Positions 27,793 to 37,435 of a stretch of DNA of 64,000 nucleotides are shown piece after piece. Both the position numbers and the translations under genes were made by a program. The notes beneath the pieces are model-generated. The model was not told where the DNA came from and made no database searches. It saw nothing but the letters and a program-made list of their open reading frames with translations. The stretch covers positions 1-64,000 of the forward strand of contig NZ_JAJUFE010000006.1 of NCBI RefSeq assembly GCF_029263785.1. Reading direction: 5' to 3'. Origin of the DNA: Pusillimonas sp. (GTDB lineage Bacteria > Pseudomonadota > Gammaproteobacteria > Burkholderiales > Burkholderiaceae_B). The number at the start of each line of letters is the position of its first letter. Position 1 is the stretch's first letter.

Positions 27793-28790
27793 CGCCGACC
27801 TCCGGCGCGGACCAACCTGGATGACACACGGTCGCGTATCGAAGGCACTATGCCGTTGGGGACAAGCAGGACGGCAATGATGAACAGCAGACCCAGAGCA
27901 ATTTCAGGGCTGATGCGCGAAACGCTTCCCAGCCAGGTAGAAAGCCCCTGCACCAGGAAACACCCCACTATGGGGCCGAACAAAGTGCCTAGGCCACCAA
28001 ACAACACCCACACCACCGCCTGCGCGGTAAACGACAAGGAGAACACCGTCGGCCCAACCGAAGCGCCCCATGCTGCATAGAGCGCCCCCGCCAGCCCCGC
28101 GATTGCAGCGCCTATGCAAAAGACACCCAGCTTGTAGTAGCGAGCGTCATAACCCAGCAGCTCGGCACGCAACTCGTTCTCGCGCACTGCCTCGACCACC
28201 CGGCCAAAGCGACTGGCCACGAGCACCCGCAATATCAGGTAGACGACAAGCAGCAACAGGGCGGATACGTAGTACATGCCTTCGAACGAGAGTACCGCCG
28301 AAGGGTCAAACGGAATGTTGAGCGGTGGAACGCCCGGAATGCCGTTGTACCCACCCAAATGGGCCTTGCCAAATTGATACGCGGGGCCGGACGCACTATT
28401 GATAAGGCTAAGCAGTATGAGCGGAATTGTCAGCGAAATGACCGCGAAATAAACGTCACTGATGCGGCCAAAAAAAGTGAAATAACCCACCAGCAGGGCC
28501 ATCGCCAGTGGTGCCAGCATCGCTGCAGGAACCGCGAGTGTACTGTCGGCCAGGTTGACCGAGATCAGGGCGTACACATAGGCTCCGATGCCGAAGAATG
28601 CCGACTGCCCCAAGGCCAGAATTCCGCCTATGCCCCACACCAGGCCAAGACTGAGCGCAAGCATGGCCAACACCGCAAAAACCGTCAGGTTGTACAAGGT
28701 ATAGACTTCGGTAACCAGCGGAATGGCCAGGACAAGGACCGCGGACACGACAGCCGTGACCCAGAAACCAGGGCGTGCCAATTCGATCAT
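27789..28790 (-). CDS. ABC transporter permease, UrtC/LivM type
   Basis: Integral membrane permease of 333 residues with about ten helices. LALSLGLVWGIGGILALGQSAFFGIGAYVYAL is the conserved N-terminal region (split here as LALSLGLVWGIGG and ALGQSAFFGIGAY), and VVEAVRENELRAELLGYD forms the coupling loop. WGIGGILALGQSAFFG is closer to UrtC than to LivM. The start overlaps the upstream permease stop (TGATG). Confidence 0.88.
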   Translation of the reverse strand: MIELARPGFWVTAVVSAVLVLAIPLVTEVYTLYNLTVFAVLAMLALSLGLVWGIGGILALGQSAFFGIGAYVYALISVNLADSTLAVPAAMLAPLAMALLVGYFTFFGRISDVYFAVISLTIPLILLSLINSASGPAYQFGKAHLGGYNGIPGVPPLNIPFDPSAVLSFEGMYYVSALLLLVVYLILRVLVASRFGRVVEAVRENELRAELLGYDARYYKLGVFCIGAAIAGLAGALYAAWGASVGPTVFSLSFTAQAVVWVLFGGLGTLFGPIVGCFLVQGLSTWLGSVSRISPEIALGLLFIIAVLLVPNGIVPSIRDRVSSRLVRAGGRR

Positions 28791-29656
28791 CAGATACCCC
28801 GCTTGAAGAACCGGCCGGTAATTCCCGACGGCAACACACGCAACAAAATGATCGCTGTGACAAGCAGCATCACTTCTCCAAATACCGAAGTGCTGAGGAA
28901 AGTGGTGATCTGACTGACCGTACCGAGCAAGGCCGAGGACAGGGCGGAGCCTGTGAGGGGCAGTGTGCCCCCAAGGATGACGGTGATAAACGCCTTGGCG
29001 ATATAGGTGAGACCACTGATGGGCAAAACCCCGGTCAGCGGAGCGAAGACCGCGCCGGCCAGACCTGAAACTGCGGCGCCAATACCGAAGGTAATGGAAT
29101 AAACGTGTTTGACGTTGACGCCAAGAGCCGCGGCCATGGGCGCGCTTTGCATGGTTCCCCGGGCGATCAGGCCAAAGGGCGTATGACGCAGCAGGAAGTA
29201 AAGGGCCAGACCAAGCACCACCGCCACGCCGATCACAAAGAAGGTGTAGACACCGGTTTGATACGCACCGATGTGCACCACTCCGAACGGTGGCCGAACA
29301 CCCATCTGGTAATAACCAAACACAGCGGATGCCAGGCCTATGAGCAAGAGGCTGAGTCCCCAGGTCGCAAGAATGGTTTCAACGATTCTGCCGTACAGGT
29401 GCCGGATGATCAGGCGCTCGATGATCATGCCTATGATGGCAACGCACAAGGGGGCCACTACAAACATTGCCACCCAAAAATTTACCCCTGCCCGCACGGC
29501 AAGGATAAATGCGAACCCTCCCAGCATGAGAAACTCGCCATGAGCAAAATTGATCACCCCCATCATGCCAAAGACAATTGCCAGCCCCACGCTGATGAGA
29601 AATAAGCTGGCAATGGCGTACACGACTTCTACGCCGGTGAGCAACGCAAGATCCAT
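28790..29656 (-). CDS. ABC transporter permease, UrtB/LivH type
   Basis: Partner permease, 288 residues. The LivH/UrtB motif GLAIVFGMMGVINFAHGEFLMLGGF is near the N-terminus (GMMGVINFAHGEF is diagnostic), and the cytoplasmic loop contains AALGVNVKHVYS. It follows the binding-protein gene after a 107-base gap that holds a strong hairpin. Confidence 0.88.
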   Translation of the reverse strand: MDLALLTGVEVVYAIASLFLISVGLAIVFGMMGVINFAHGEFLMLGGFAFILAVRAGVNFWVAMFVVAPLCVAIIGMIIERLIIRHLYGRIVETILATWGLSLLLIGLASAVFGYYQMGVRPPFGVVHIGAYQTGVYTFFVIGVAVVLGLALYFLLRHTPFGLIARGTMQSAPMAAALGVNVKHVYSITFGIGAAVSGLAGAVFAPLTGVLPISGLTYIAKAFITVILGGTLPLTGSALSSALLGTVSQITTFLSTSVFGEVMLLVTAIILLRVLPSGITGRFFKRGI

Positions 29657-29706
29657 GCTGATTCCCTTGATCGCTTTAACTGGATGGGCAGTAAGGCGAG
29701 TCCGGC

Positions 29707-29733
29707 GGGAGGGGAAGCCCTACTTCCCCTCCC
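29707..29733 (-). repeat. Strong intercistronic hairpin after the binding-protein gene
   Basis: GGGAGGGGAAG and CTTCCCCTCCC form a perfect 11-base stem with a five-base loop in the gap between the binding-protein stop and the first permease. A second small stem (GGCCG/CGGCC, about 29737-29752) lies beside it. There is no T-run, so partial termination or 3'-end protection of the binding-protein mRNA is more likely than full termination. Confidence 0.65.
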
Positions 29734-29763
29734 CTGGGCCGTAAACCGGCCGGATTCCGGAAC

Positions 29764-30981
29764 TCAAAGATTCATGCTCAGGACATTACAGCTGTTGTCG
29801 CCCTGGCTGACCGGTTCCACCTGCTTCCAGCTGTCAAGCACCTCGAAGCGGCTGTTGCGAACCTCGGCCAGGTACATGTCCATCGTGCAGTAGTGTGTCT
29901 GGGGATGCGAGGCGACCTTTCCGCTGGGGCCTTCGATGGAAATGCCTGACTCGAACGCTTCGATGACTTTTTTGCGATCGGTGGAATTGGCCTTGCGCAC
30001 GGCCTCTGCCCACAGGTACATGCCCTGATAGTCGGCCATGCCCAGCGACCCTACATAACTGTAATCAGGGAAGCGCTTCTTGAAGCGCTCAATGAATTCA
30101 CGGCTGGCCGGGGTATCGAGCTCGTCGAAATAATTCTTGGCGGTGACCAGACCCTCGCTGACCTCAGGAGGCATGCGCATCTGCTCGCCGGCGTCGCCGA
30201 TGGTATGCGATGCCATGGGAATCGACTTGTTCATGCCGGCCGAAGCCCATTGGCCGTAGAATGCGCCGTGTGCGGGTCCGACAAAAACGTTGAAGACAAA
30301 ATCGGGTTTCGCGGATTGAATCTTGCTGATGGTCGGACCGAATTTGTCTACATCGAGCGGGAACAGGTCGAACCCGACGGTTTCACCGCCGTGCTCTTTA
30401 CAGATACGCTCGGCATCTTTGCCCGACAATTGCCCGAAAATATAGTCAGCGGCCAGGATATACATCTTCTTGCCGTGCTTCTGCATCATGTAGGGAATCA
30501 GATTGTCGAGCAACTGACGCGGTGTTGGGCCGGTAATGAACATATTGCGATCGCATGCGCCTTCTGTACCTTCGTTGATCATGTTCATCATGTAAAGGGT
30601 TTTGGCTCGCGACAATACAGGCCGGGCCACTTCGCGGGCGGCACTTGTAACTGCCCCGTGGACCACCGCCACCCTGTCGCGCAAGGCCAGCTGCTGGGCG
30701 TACTGACCATATAGCTGGTTATTGGATTGTGTGTCGTAAGTGACGAGCTCGATCTGGCGTCCCAGCAGCCCTCCATTGGCGTTGATTTCTTCGGCGGCCA
30801 AGCGCAAGCATTGCGCCTTGACTGTGCCAAACAATTGCAGGGGCCCGGACAAATCAAGAAGCACGCCCACCTTGATGACATCGGCTGCCAGGCTGACACT
30901 GGGCAATGCCATGCCGCCCATTGCGAGTCCGGCCATTCCGCCCAGACTCTGGCCCAAGAATTTTCTCCTCCCGTTGCGCAT
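29764..30981 (-). CDS. Periplasmic substrate-binding protein of an amide/urea-type ABC transporter
   Basis: A 405-residue type I periplasmic binding protein (Peripla_BP_6/UrtA-AmiC-like). It begins with a twin-arginine-like or Sec leader (RNGRRKFLGQSLGG, then the hydrophobic MAGLAMGGMALPSVSLA and cleavage near SLAADV). The mature start DVIKVGVLLDLSGPLQLFG and the segment AAEEINANGGLLGRQIELV are typical of the Liv/Urt family. Motifs such as DPRTHYCTMD-like HPQTHYCTMDMYLAEV near the C-terminus resemble amide- and urea-binding members. AGGAG precedes the ATG by eight bases. Its gene leads the operon with both permeases, both ATPases, the amidase and the AraC regulator. Confidence 0.88.
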   Translation of the reverse strand: MRNGRRKFLGQSLGGMAGLAMGGMALPSVSLAADVIKVGVLLDLSGPLQLFGTVKAQCLRLAAEEINANGGLLGRQIELVTYDTQSNNQLYGQYAQQLALRDRVAVVHGAVTSAAREVARPVLSRAKTLYMMNMINEGTEGACDRNMFITGPTPRQLLDNLIPYMMQKHGKKMYILAADYIFGQLSGKDAERICKEHGGETVGFDLFPLDVDKFGPTISKIQSAKPDFVFNVFVGPAHGAFYGQWASAGMNKSIPMASHTIGDAGEQMRMPPEVSEGLVTAKNYFDELDTPASREFIERFKKRFPDYSYVGSLGMADYQGMYLWAEAVRKANSTDRKKVIEAFESGISIEGPSGKVASHPQTHYCTMDMYLAEVRNSRFEVLDSWKQVEPVSQGDNSCNVLSMNL

Positions 30982-31097
30982 AACTTCTTCTCCTGATTTG
31001 ATGGATGATGAAGACTGCTACGCTGCCATTTAATCAGTCGATCACAGAAAACGGAATACCGAAAACCGTCTCGCACTTGTCGATTTCAGACAAAACG

Positions 31098-31107
31098 GGG
31101 TTAACCC
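31098..31107. promoter_or_regulatory. GGGTTAACCC palindrome upstream of the amide-transport operon
   Basis: A perfect 10-base palindrome, 116 bases upstream of the binding-protein start and 116 bases upstream of the divergent hslR start. It is identical to the core found before vanA (23067-23076). Confidence 0.3.
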
Positions 31108-31223
31108 TAGTAGACGTTCCAATTGGTGCAAACCCCATGATTGGCGGGCGATTTCATCGTGTACATTCAGGCTGTATCAACAAGGTTCTTTCGGTTGGGC
31201 CGACACAGAATTTCCGAGGCTAT

Positions 31224-31613
31224 ATGTCTGATTCGATGCGTCTGGATAAGTGGCTTTGGGCCGCGAGGTTCTTTAAGACCCGCAGCCTGGCGTCGCAAGA
31301 AATCACCAAAGGCCGCGTGCAGGTCAATCAGCAAATGGTCAAGCCGGCACGCGATATCAAACCCGGAGACACCCTCTGGATAAAGCGCCGAGACACCCCG
31401 GTTACAGTGGTCGTGAAGGCGCTGAGTCACGTGCGCGGCCCCGCCCCTGTCGCGCAGCAGCTTTACACTGAAACGCCTGAAAGTATCGCCGCACGTGAGA
31501 AAGCCGACGAGATGCGCCGGCTTGCCCCCGAGCCAGCACGCCAGTTGGCGCATGGTCGGCCGACCAAACGCGACAGAAGGCTTATCGATCAGATTCGCAG
31601 CTTCAACTCCTGA
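31224..31613 (+). CDS. hslR: S4-domain RNA-binding protein, Hsp15 family
   Basis: Hsp15 binds stalled 50S subunits carrying peptidyl-tRNA after heat stress and helps recycle them. The protein starting at the ATG at 31224 (MSDSMRLDKWLWAARFF) has 129 residues, close to E. coli Hsp15. The S4 domain covers residues 5-70 (RSLASQEITKGRVQVN), followed by a basic C-terminal tail. GAGG lies six bases before the ATG. Longer upstream starts extend into the divergent promoter and are not family-like. Confidence 0.92.
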   Translation: MSDSMRLDKWLWAARFFKTRSLASQEITKGRVQVNQQMVKPARDIKPGDTLWIKRRDTPVTVVVKALSHVRGPAPVAQQLYTETPESIAAREKADEMRRLAPEPARQLAHGRPTKRDRRLIDQIRSFNS

Positions 31614-31687
31614 ATACCCACCTGTTTTTTACACCACCAACTGCAACAACGCGTCGTTCCAGGCGCTGCATTCACACAGGTATAACA

Positions 31688-33340
31688 ATGAAAATTAGAA
31701 ACATGCGTATCGGCTTCCGTCTGGGCGCTGCATTTTCCCTGATACTGGTATTGATGATCGCCATCGCCGCAGTTGCCATGTACAGCCTCGCACATCTTGG
31801 CAAGATCAGCGACGGCATCATCAACGACAGCTGGGTCAAGGTACAAACCACCAACAAGATCAACACGGCTTTACGCGCGAGTGCCGTCAACAACATGGCG
31901 CTGTTCTTCGCCGACGAAGACGAACGGCCCAACCTGCTGGCCCAAATCCAGGCCAACAAGAACATCATCAATGACTCGATAGAACTGCTCGACACCCTTA
32001 TTGTCACTGCCAACGAAGGCAAGGCGCTGATCGGTCAGTTCAACCGCAGCAAAACCGGCTATTTCAATTCATTCGACGACATTCAGGAACACATCGCCGG
32101 CCATCGCGAAAGTCAGGCTCGACGCACACTTCGAGACGTCACGCTGCCGGCGCTGGGCATGATGCTCCATAACATCGAGGAAATCGAATACCTGCAGACA
32201 CGCGCCGCAAAAGAATCGAGCGATTCCCTGGCAAGCTTCATCAAGCGCTCCGGCCTGATGGTTGCCTGCCTGAGCCTTGCCGCCTTGATCCTGGGCGCAT
32301 TGCTGGCGTATCTGATTACACGCTCAATTACAGGGCCGGTCCGTCAAGCGGTGGCCGTTGCCCGTACCGTTGCCGCAGGCGACCTGACCAGCAGGATCCA
32401 GGTTCGCAGCACCGACGAAACCGGAGAATTACTGGCAGCACTCAAGAACATGAACGACAGCCTGGTTGGAATAGTCGGCCGGGTGCGAGCCGGTGCAGAA
32501 TCCATCGCGCTGGCGTCCCGGCAGATCGCTGCCGGCAATGAAGACCTGTCTGCCCGCACCGAGGAACAGGCTTCTTCCCTGACAGAAACCGCAGCCTCGA
32601 TGGAACAGCTCACATCCACTGTCAGGCAAAATGCCGACAACGCGCAACGCGTGCACACGCTGGCTCTTGATGCCAACACCATCGCGACCGAAGGCGGCAA
32701 CGTCGTGGGTCAGGTTGTCGAGTCGATGCAGGCGATCCATCAATCGTCCGACAAGATCGTGGACATCATTGCCGTCATTGACGGCATTGCCTTTCAAACC
32801 AATATCCTTGCGCTGAACGCTGCCGTGGAAGCGGCGCGAGCGGGCGATCAAGGGCGTGGATTCGCGGTTGTCGCCTCCGAGGTACGCGCATTGGCCCAGC
32901 GCTCGGCCTCGGCCGCCAAAGAAATCAAGCACCTCATCGAGAACTCTGCCGGCATCATCCAGGCCGGAGGCAAACAGGCGCAGGTCGCTGGTGAATCGAT
33001 GAAGAACATCGTCGAGGGAATCGAAAGCGTCACAGCCATCATCAGCGAGATCAGCACCGCCAGCATCGAACAGACCGGCGGTATCGAACAGGTCCACGAG
33101 GCGATCAACCAGATGGATCAGGTCACACAGCAAAATGCAGCACTGGTGCAGGAAGCGGCCGCCGCATCGCAATCGCTGCAAGATCAGGCAGCCGAGCTTG
33201 CGGAAGCTGTGTCGGTGTTTCGCGTTGCCGTCGGTGCACAATTTGAAAACCAGGCCGAACGTGACATCACCCCTCGCCCCCAAGCTCGCAACCGACGCCT
33301 GAACTGGAATCCGTTCCGACTGGCGTCGAGTGCCTGGTAA
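31688..33340 (+). CDS. Methyl-accepting chemotaxis protein
   Basis: A 550-residue transmembrane chemoreceptor. TM1 is at about 10-32, a four-helix-bundle ligand domain lies in the periplasm (about 33-188), TM2 at about 190-212, HAMP to about 265, then the signalling coiled coil. Methylation-helix wording EEQASSLTETAASMEQL and the highly conserved tip IAFQTNILALNAAVEAARAGDQGRGFAVVASEVRALAQRSA (in segments) are present. There is no C-terminal NWETF-type pentapeptide, so CheR/CheB tethering is not expected. The ligand is unknown. No che genes lie nearby. Confidence 0.93.
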   Translation: MKIRNMRIGFRLGAAFSLILVLMIAIAAVAMYSLAHLGKISDGIINDSWVKVQTTNKINTALRASAVNNMALFFADEDERPNLLAQIQANKNIINDSIELLDTLIVTANEGKALIGQFNRSKTGYFNSFDDIQEHIAGHRESQARRTLRDVTLPALGMMLHNIEEIEYLQTRAAKESSDSLASFIKRSGLMVACLSLAALILGALLAYLITRSITGPVRQAVAVARTVAAGDLTSRIQVRSTDETGELLAALKNMNDSLVGIVGRVRAGAESIALASRQIAAGNEDLSARTEEQASSLTETAASMEQLTSTVRQNADNAQRVHTLALDANTIATEGGNVVGQVVESMQAIHQSSDKIVDIIAVIDGIAFQTNILALNAAVEAARAGDQGRGFAVVASEVRALAQRSASAAKEIKHLIENSAGIIQAGGKQAQVAGESMKNIVEGIESVTAIISEISTASIEQTGGIEQVHEAINQMDQVTQQNAALVQEAAAASQSLQDQAAELAEAVSVFRVAVGAQFENQAERDITPRPQARNRRLNWNPFRLASSAW

Positions 33341-33366
33341 ATCCGAAGGCCTGGTAAAAGTTACTG

Positions 33367-33385
33367 CGCACGATAAAAGCGTGCG
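33367..33385 (+). repeat. Hairpin downstream of the chemoreceptor gene
   Basis: CGCACG-ATAAAAG-CGTGCG forms a six-base GC-rich stem 26 bases after the MCP stop. No T-run follows, so it is only a possible transcript end. Confidence 0.35.
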
Positions 33386-33524
33386 TCAACAGGTACCATA
33401 TTCAGTCCGGCGGGTTAGACTTACAGCACTCCAGTTGTCGCGCGGCGATTGCTGAATGCCAGCCGCCGTCGCGACCGGTTACGTACTCAGACCCGCCCCA
33501 CCCGTGTACCTTTTGTTGTTGTAA

Positions 33525-36176
33525 GTGACTGATTCCAAACACACTCCGATGATGCGCCAATACCTGGCGCTAAAAAAAGAAGCTGGCGAGCACCTGCTGT
33601 TTTACCGCATGGGCGACTTCTACGAAATGTTCTACGAAGACGCCGAGCGGGCGGCGCGCCTGCTTAACCTCACCCTCACAAAGCGTGGCACCTCCAACGG
33701 AGCACCCATTCCCATGGCAGGGGTACCCTTTCATGCAATGGAAGGGTATCTGGCGCGCCTGGTTGCGCTGGGTATATCAGTCGCCATCTGTGAGCAGATC
33801 GGCGACCCGGCTGCCAGCAAGGGGCCCGTCGAGCGCAAGATTGTCCGGATCGTCACCCCCGGAACCCTTACTGATGATGCCCTGCTGCCCGCCAAGGCGG
33901 ACAGACAGATCGCGGCACTTTGGACCACTCGTGTCAATCGGGCGGAACGTACCGGCCTGGCCTGGATGAATCTGGCAAACGGCGATTTTTGCGTGACCGA
34001 ATGCTCACCGGAAATGATCGACACCGAGCTGCACCGTATCGCGCCCGCAGAAGTACTTTGCGCCGAGAGCAAGCGTCTTCGGCTGGACGGCTCCGTGGCG
34101 GTCAGCACGATTCCCGACTGGCACTTCGAAACCGATAACGCGCGGCACGTACTGCAAGCGCATTTTGCTGTGGATTCGCTGGCAAGTTTCGATCTGCATG
34201 ACGTCCCTGCCGCGATATGCGCTGCCGGCGCCTTGCTGCATTACGTCAGCCAGACCCAGTCCCAGACGCTGAGCCATATCCAGTCTATCCGCGTCGAACG
34301 GCCCGGTGCTTATGTTGTACTTGACCCTGTCACTCGCAGGAATCTTGAGTTAAGCGAATCATTAGGCAGTGATGACGGGCCCACGCTGTTCTCGACGCTG
34401 GACCACTGCTGCACGCCCATGGGCAGCCGTCTGCTAAGACGCTGGATTCATCATCCCTTGCGCGACAACGCTCCGGCGCAGGCCCGCATGCGCGTGATCA
34501 GTGTCTTTCTTGCAGGCCGCGGGACGGACGGACTGGACGGCAACTTCGGTCTGGAAACCTTGCAGAAAACTCTGCAGCGCTATCCCGACATTGAACGCAT
34601 TTCAACCCGCATTGCGCTGCGATCGGTACGCCCTCGTGAACTGGCGAGCCTTCGCGACGCGCTTTCCTTATTGCCCGCACTGCGCGAACACATCACGACG
34701 GCGTTCAACCCGACCCCTGAGCTCAACGACTATCTGCAGCGAATGCAACTGCCGGACGAGCTGCTCGAACTATTGCATGCGGCAATCGATGCCGAACCCG
34801 CACTGATGATCCGGGACGGAGGAGTGATAGCAAGCGGTTACGACGCCCAACTTGACGAACTGAGACGGCTGGCGAGCGACAGCGGTGAATTCCTGGTGGA
34901 ACTCGAAAGCCGTGAGCGGGAACGTACCGGCATAGCCAACTTGCGTGTTGAATACAACCGCGTCCATGGATTTTTCATCGAAGTCACGCGAGGACAGGCC
35001 GACAAGGTGCCCGCTGACTATCGGCGCCGCCAGACCCTGAAGAACGCCGAACGCTTCATCACGCCAGAGCTCAAGGCCTGGGAAGATAAAGTCCTTTCGG
35101 CCAAGGACCGCAGCCTGGCGCGCGAGAAATGGTTGTTTGAACAGGTGCTCGATCGGCTGGCACCGCATTCTGCACTTCTTTCTTCATGCGCCGCCGCCCT
35201 GGCCGAGATCGACGCACTGGCCGCTTTGGCTCAACATGCCCGGGACAACGATTGGGTTGCCCCTGAACTGACTACCGGGACCGAGGTAGTCATCGAAGCA
35301 GGCCGGCACCCGGTCGTGGAGCACAGCATCGAGCGCTTCACTCCAAACGACTGCGAACTCAACCCCGCCCGCCGCATGCTACTGATTACCGGACCCAATA
35401 TGGGAGGGAAATCGACATACATGCGGCAGGTAGCCTTGATCACCCTCCTGGCGCGTATGGGCAGTTTCGTACCGGCGCGCAGCGCGCGCATCGGGCAGAT
35501 CGACCGGATCTTCACCCGAATCGGCGCGGCAGATGATCTGGCTGGCGGACGCTCCACCTTCATGGTCGAGATGACTGAAGCTGCCGCCATACTGGCAGCC
35601 AGCACCGCTCAAAGTCTGGTACTGCTGGATGAAATCGGACGGGGCACCTCGACCTACGACGGTCTGGCACTGGCCTGGGCCATCGCTCATCGATTGCTGG
35701 AACATAACGGGGCGCTCACATTATTCGCCACACATTATTTCGAAATGACGCGGCTCCCTGCCGAGGCCTCGCATGCCGCCAATGTACATCTGGCAGCTGC
35801 CGATTCCGCGTCAGGCATTGTTTTTCTGCATGAAGTGCGGCCAGGACCGGCAAGCCGCAGCTACGGTATCCAGGTCGCTCAACGGGCCGGCATTCCTCCA
35901 GCGGTCATCCGCCATGCCAGCCGCGAATTGTCACGGCTCGAAGCGCTTGGCGCACCAACCCCGCAACTGGATCTGTTCGCCGAAGCGGCAAGCACGGACG
36001 ATTTCCCCGACGAGCTTGCGCCGGACAGTACTGATCGCAACCATGCCTCAACCATGGACAAGGACATTAACGCGGCACGGTCGCTACTGGAGGCGCTGGC
36101 AGCCCTGAACCCGGACCAAATGACGCCTCGTGAGGCCCTTGACGCCCTCTACCGCCTTCGGGACGAGCACTTATGA
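33525..36176 (+). CDS. mutS: DNA mismatch repair protein MutS
   Basis: Recognises mismatches and small loops and recruits MutL. Starts at a GTG ([14 protein letters not shown]), matching the E. coli layout in which HTPMM follows a short leader; 883 residues is a normal length. The mismatch-reading Phe-X-Glu lies in [10 protein letters not shown]. The C-terminal ATPase has Walker [12 protein letters not shown], Walker [17 protein letters not shown] and the FATHYFEMT segment. The C-terminal part ends in a dimer/tetramer-type helix-rich tail. Its stop overlaps the start of roxA by four bases. Confidence 0.97.
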   Translation: MTDSKHTPMMRQYLALKKEAGEHLLFYRMGDFYEMFYEDAERAARLLNLTLTKRGTSNGAPIPMAGVPFHAMEGYLARLVALGISVAICEQIGDPAASKGPVERKIVRIVTPGTLTDDALLPAKADRQIAALWTTRVNRAERTGLAWMNLANGDFCVTECSPEMIDTELHRIAPAEVLCAESKRLRLDGSVAVSTIPDWHFETDNARHVLQAHFAVDSLASFDLHDVPAAICAAGALLHYVSQTQSQTLSHIQSIRVERPGAYVVLDPVTRRNLELSESLGSDDGPTLFSTLDHCCTPMGSRLLRRWIHHPLRDNAPAQARMRVISVFLAGRGTDGLDGNFGLETLQKTLQRYPDIERISTRIALRSVRPRELASLRDALSLLPALREHITTAFNPTPELNDYLQRMQLPDELLELLHAAIDAEPALMIRDGGVIASGYDAQLDELRRLASDSGEFLVELESRERERTGIANLRVEYNRVHGFFIEVTRGQADKVPADYRRRQTLKNAERFITPELKAWEDKVLSAKDRSLAREKWLFEQVLDRLAPHSALLSSCAAALAEIDALAALAQHARDNDWVAPELTTGTEVVIEAGRHPVVEHSIERFTPNDCELNPARRMLLITGPNMGGKSTYMRQVALITLLARMGSFVPARSARIGQIDRIFTRIGAADDLAGGRSTFMVEMTEAAAILAASTAQSLVLLDEIGRGTSTYDGLALAWAIAHRLLEHNGALTLFATHYFEMTRLPAEASHAANVHLAAADSASGIVFLHEVRPGPASRSYGIQVAQRAGIPPAVIRHASRELSRLEALGAPTPQLDLFAEAASTDDFPDELAPDSTDRNHASTMDKDINAARSLLEALAALNPDQMTPREALDALYRLRDEHL

Positions 36177-37360
36177 ATACCGATGCCCCCCTTACTCTGC
36201 TTGGCGGGCTGACGCCGCAGACGTTCATGAAGAAATACTGGCAGCGTAAGCCCCTTCTGGTACGACAAGCCATTCCCGGATTTCGTCCGCCACTTTCCGT
36301 ATCGGACGTTCGCCAGCTGGTGCGCCGCGAAGAGGTCGAGTCACGACTGATCTGGCAAGACGGTTCAGGGTGGAATATGAAGCGCGGGCCGTTTTCTCGC
36401 CTACCGGCGATGAAGAAGCCGAACTGGACGGTCTTGGCCCAAAACACGGATGCCCATCACGACGGCATGGCAGAACTGCTTCATCGCTTCCGCTTCATTG
36501 CCGATGCTCGGCTGGACGACGCGATGATAAGCGTAGCGTCCGACCAAGGCGGCGTGGGGCCGCACTTCGACAGCTATGACGTCTTTCTGCTGCAAGCCCA
36601 TGGGCAGCGACACTGGCGAATCAGTACACAGAAGGATCTATCCCTGCACGACAACCTGCCGCTTCGCATCCTGCGCAATTTTCAGGCCGAAGAAGAGTAC
36701 ATCCTGGAGCCCGGCGACATGCTGTATTTACCTCCGCATGTGGCGCATGACGGCATCGCCATGGGCGACTGCATGACTATCTCTATTGGCTTTCGGGCTC
36801 CCACTCTTGCCGTCCTGGCTCGTGGCGTGCTCGAAGCTGCCGGTGACCAACTCATGGCGCGAATCGGAGAAGACCCAGGCCTATATGGTGAAAGACCCGG
36901 CCCGGGTCCCAGACTGGACGCGCGATATCGGGATCGTGGTGCACCCGCCACAGAGACCCCCTCCCTTCTCCCCGACGCATTGATCAACGCTGCCCTCGAC
37001 GCCGCACAACGAGTAACCTTGACCGAAGGGCTGGCGGCGCGATTTCTGGGGCAATGGCTGACCGAACCTTCGCCCGCGGCGTGGTTCGAGCCGCAAGAAA
37101 ACGCGCCTGATTTTCATGCCGGGCTGCCGAAACAGGGCTTCCTGATCCTGGACCGGTGTACACGAATGATGTATCGGGGCAAAGAACTCTACATCAATGG
37201 AGAATTGGCAGACATAGGGCCTGGCGCCGCGCTGCGGGCGCTGGCAAATGACCGCCGGCTGGATTGCCGCGGAAGGCTGGCCCGAACACTGAACCAGGCA
37301 GAGCTTGACACGCTGAACGACTGGCATGCCGAAGGCTGGCTTCACTACAGGTCTCAATGA
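36173..37360 (+). CDS. roxA: JmjC-type cupin, ribosomal protein L16 arginine hydroxylase family
   Basis: 2-oxoglutarate and Fe(II)-dependent oxygenase related to E. coli YcfD/RoxA, which hydroxylates an arginine of ribosomal protein L16. The 395-residue protein shows the iron-binding H-x-D in [13 protein letters not shown] and the distal histidine in [13 protein letters not shown], with HGQRHWRIS between. A C-terminal winged-helix-like part follows, as in YcfD. Translation is coupled to mutS through an ATGA overlap, an association that is not functionally explained. Confidence 0.9.
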   Translation: MNTDAPLTLLGGLTPQTFMKKYWQRKPLLVRQAIPGFRPPLSVSDVRQLVRREEVESRLIWQDGSGWNMKRGPFSRLPAMKKPNWTVLAQNTDAHHDGMAELLHRFRFIADARLDDAMISVASDQGGVGPHFDSYDVFLLQAHGQRHWRISTQKDLSLHDNLPLRILRNFQAEEEYILEPGDMLYLPPHVAHDGIAMGDCMTISIGFRAPTLAVLARGVLEAAGDQLMARIGEDPGLYGERPGPGPRLDARYRDRGAPATETPSLLPDALINAALDAAQRVTLTEGLAARFLGQWLTEPSPAAWFEPQENAPDFHAGLPKQGFLILDRCTRMMYRGKELYINGELADIGPGAALRALANDRRLDCRGRLARTLNQAELDTLNDWHAEGWLHYRSQ

Positions 37361-37367
37361 CATAAAG

Positions 37368-37397
37368 CGCATAATCTAATAACGCATAAGGTAATAA
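37368..37397 (+). promoter_or_regulatory. Tandem 15-base direct repeat upstream of cysJ
   Basis: CGCATAATCTAATAA is followed immediately by CGCATAAGGTAATAA: two copies of a 15-mer differing at two adjacent positions. They lie 39 bases before the cysJ start. A head-to-tail AT-rich repeat at this place is a candidate binding site for a sulfur regulator such as CysB; this assignment is inference. Confidence 0.5.
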
Positions 37398-37435
37398 GAA
37401 TCTTGTCGTTCGTTTAACGTGCACGGCTTCATAGA

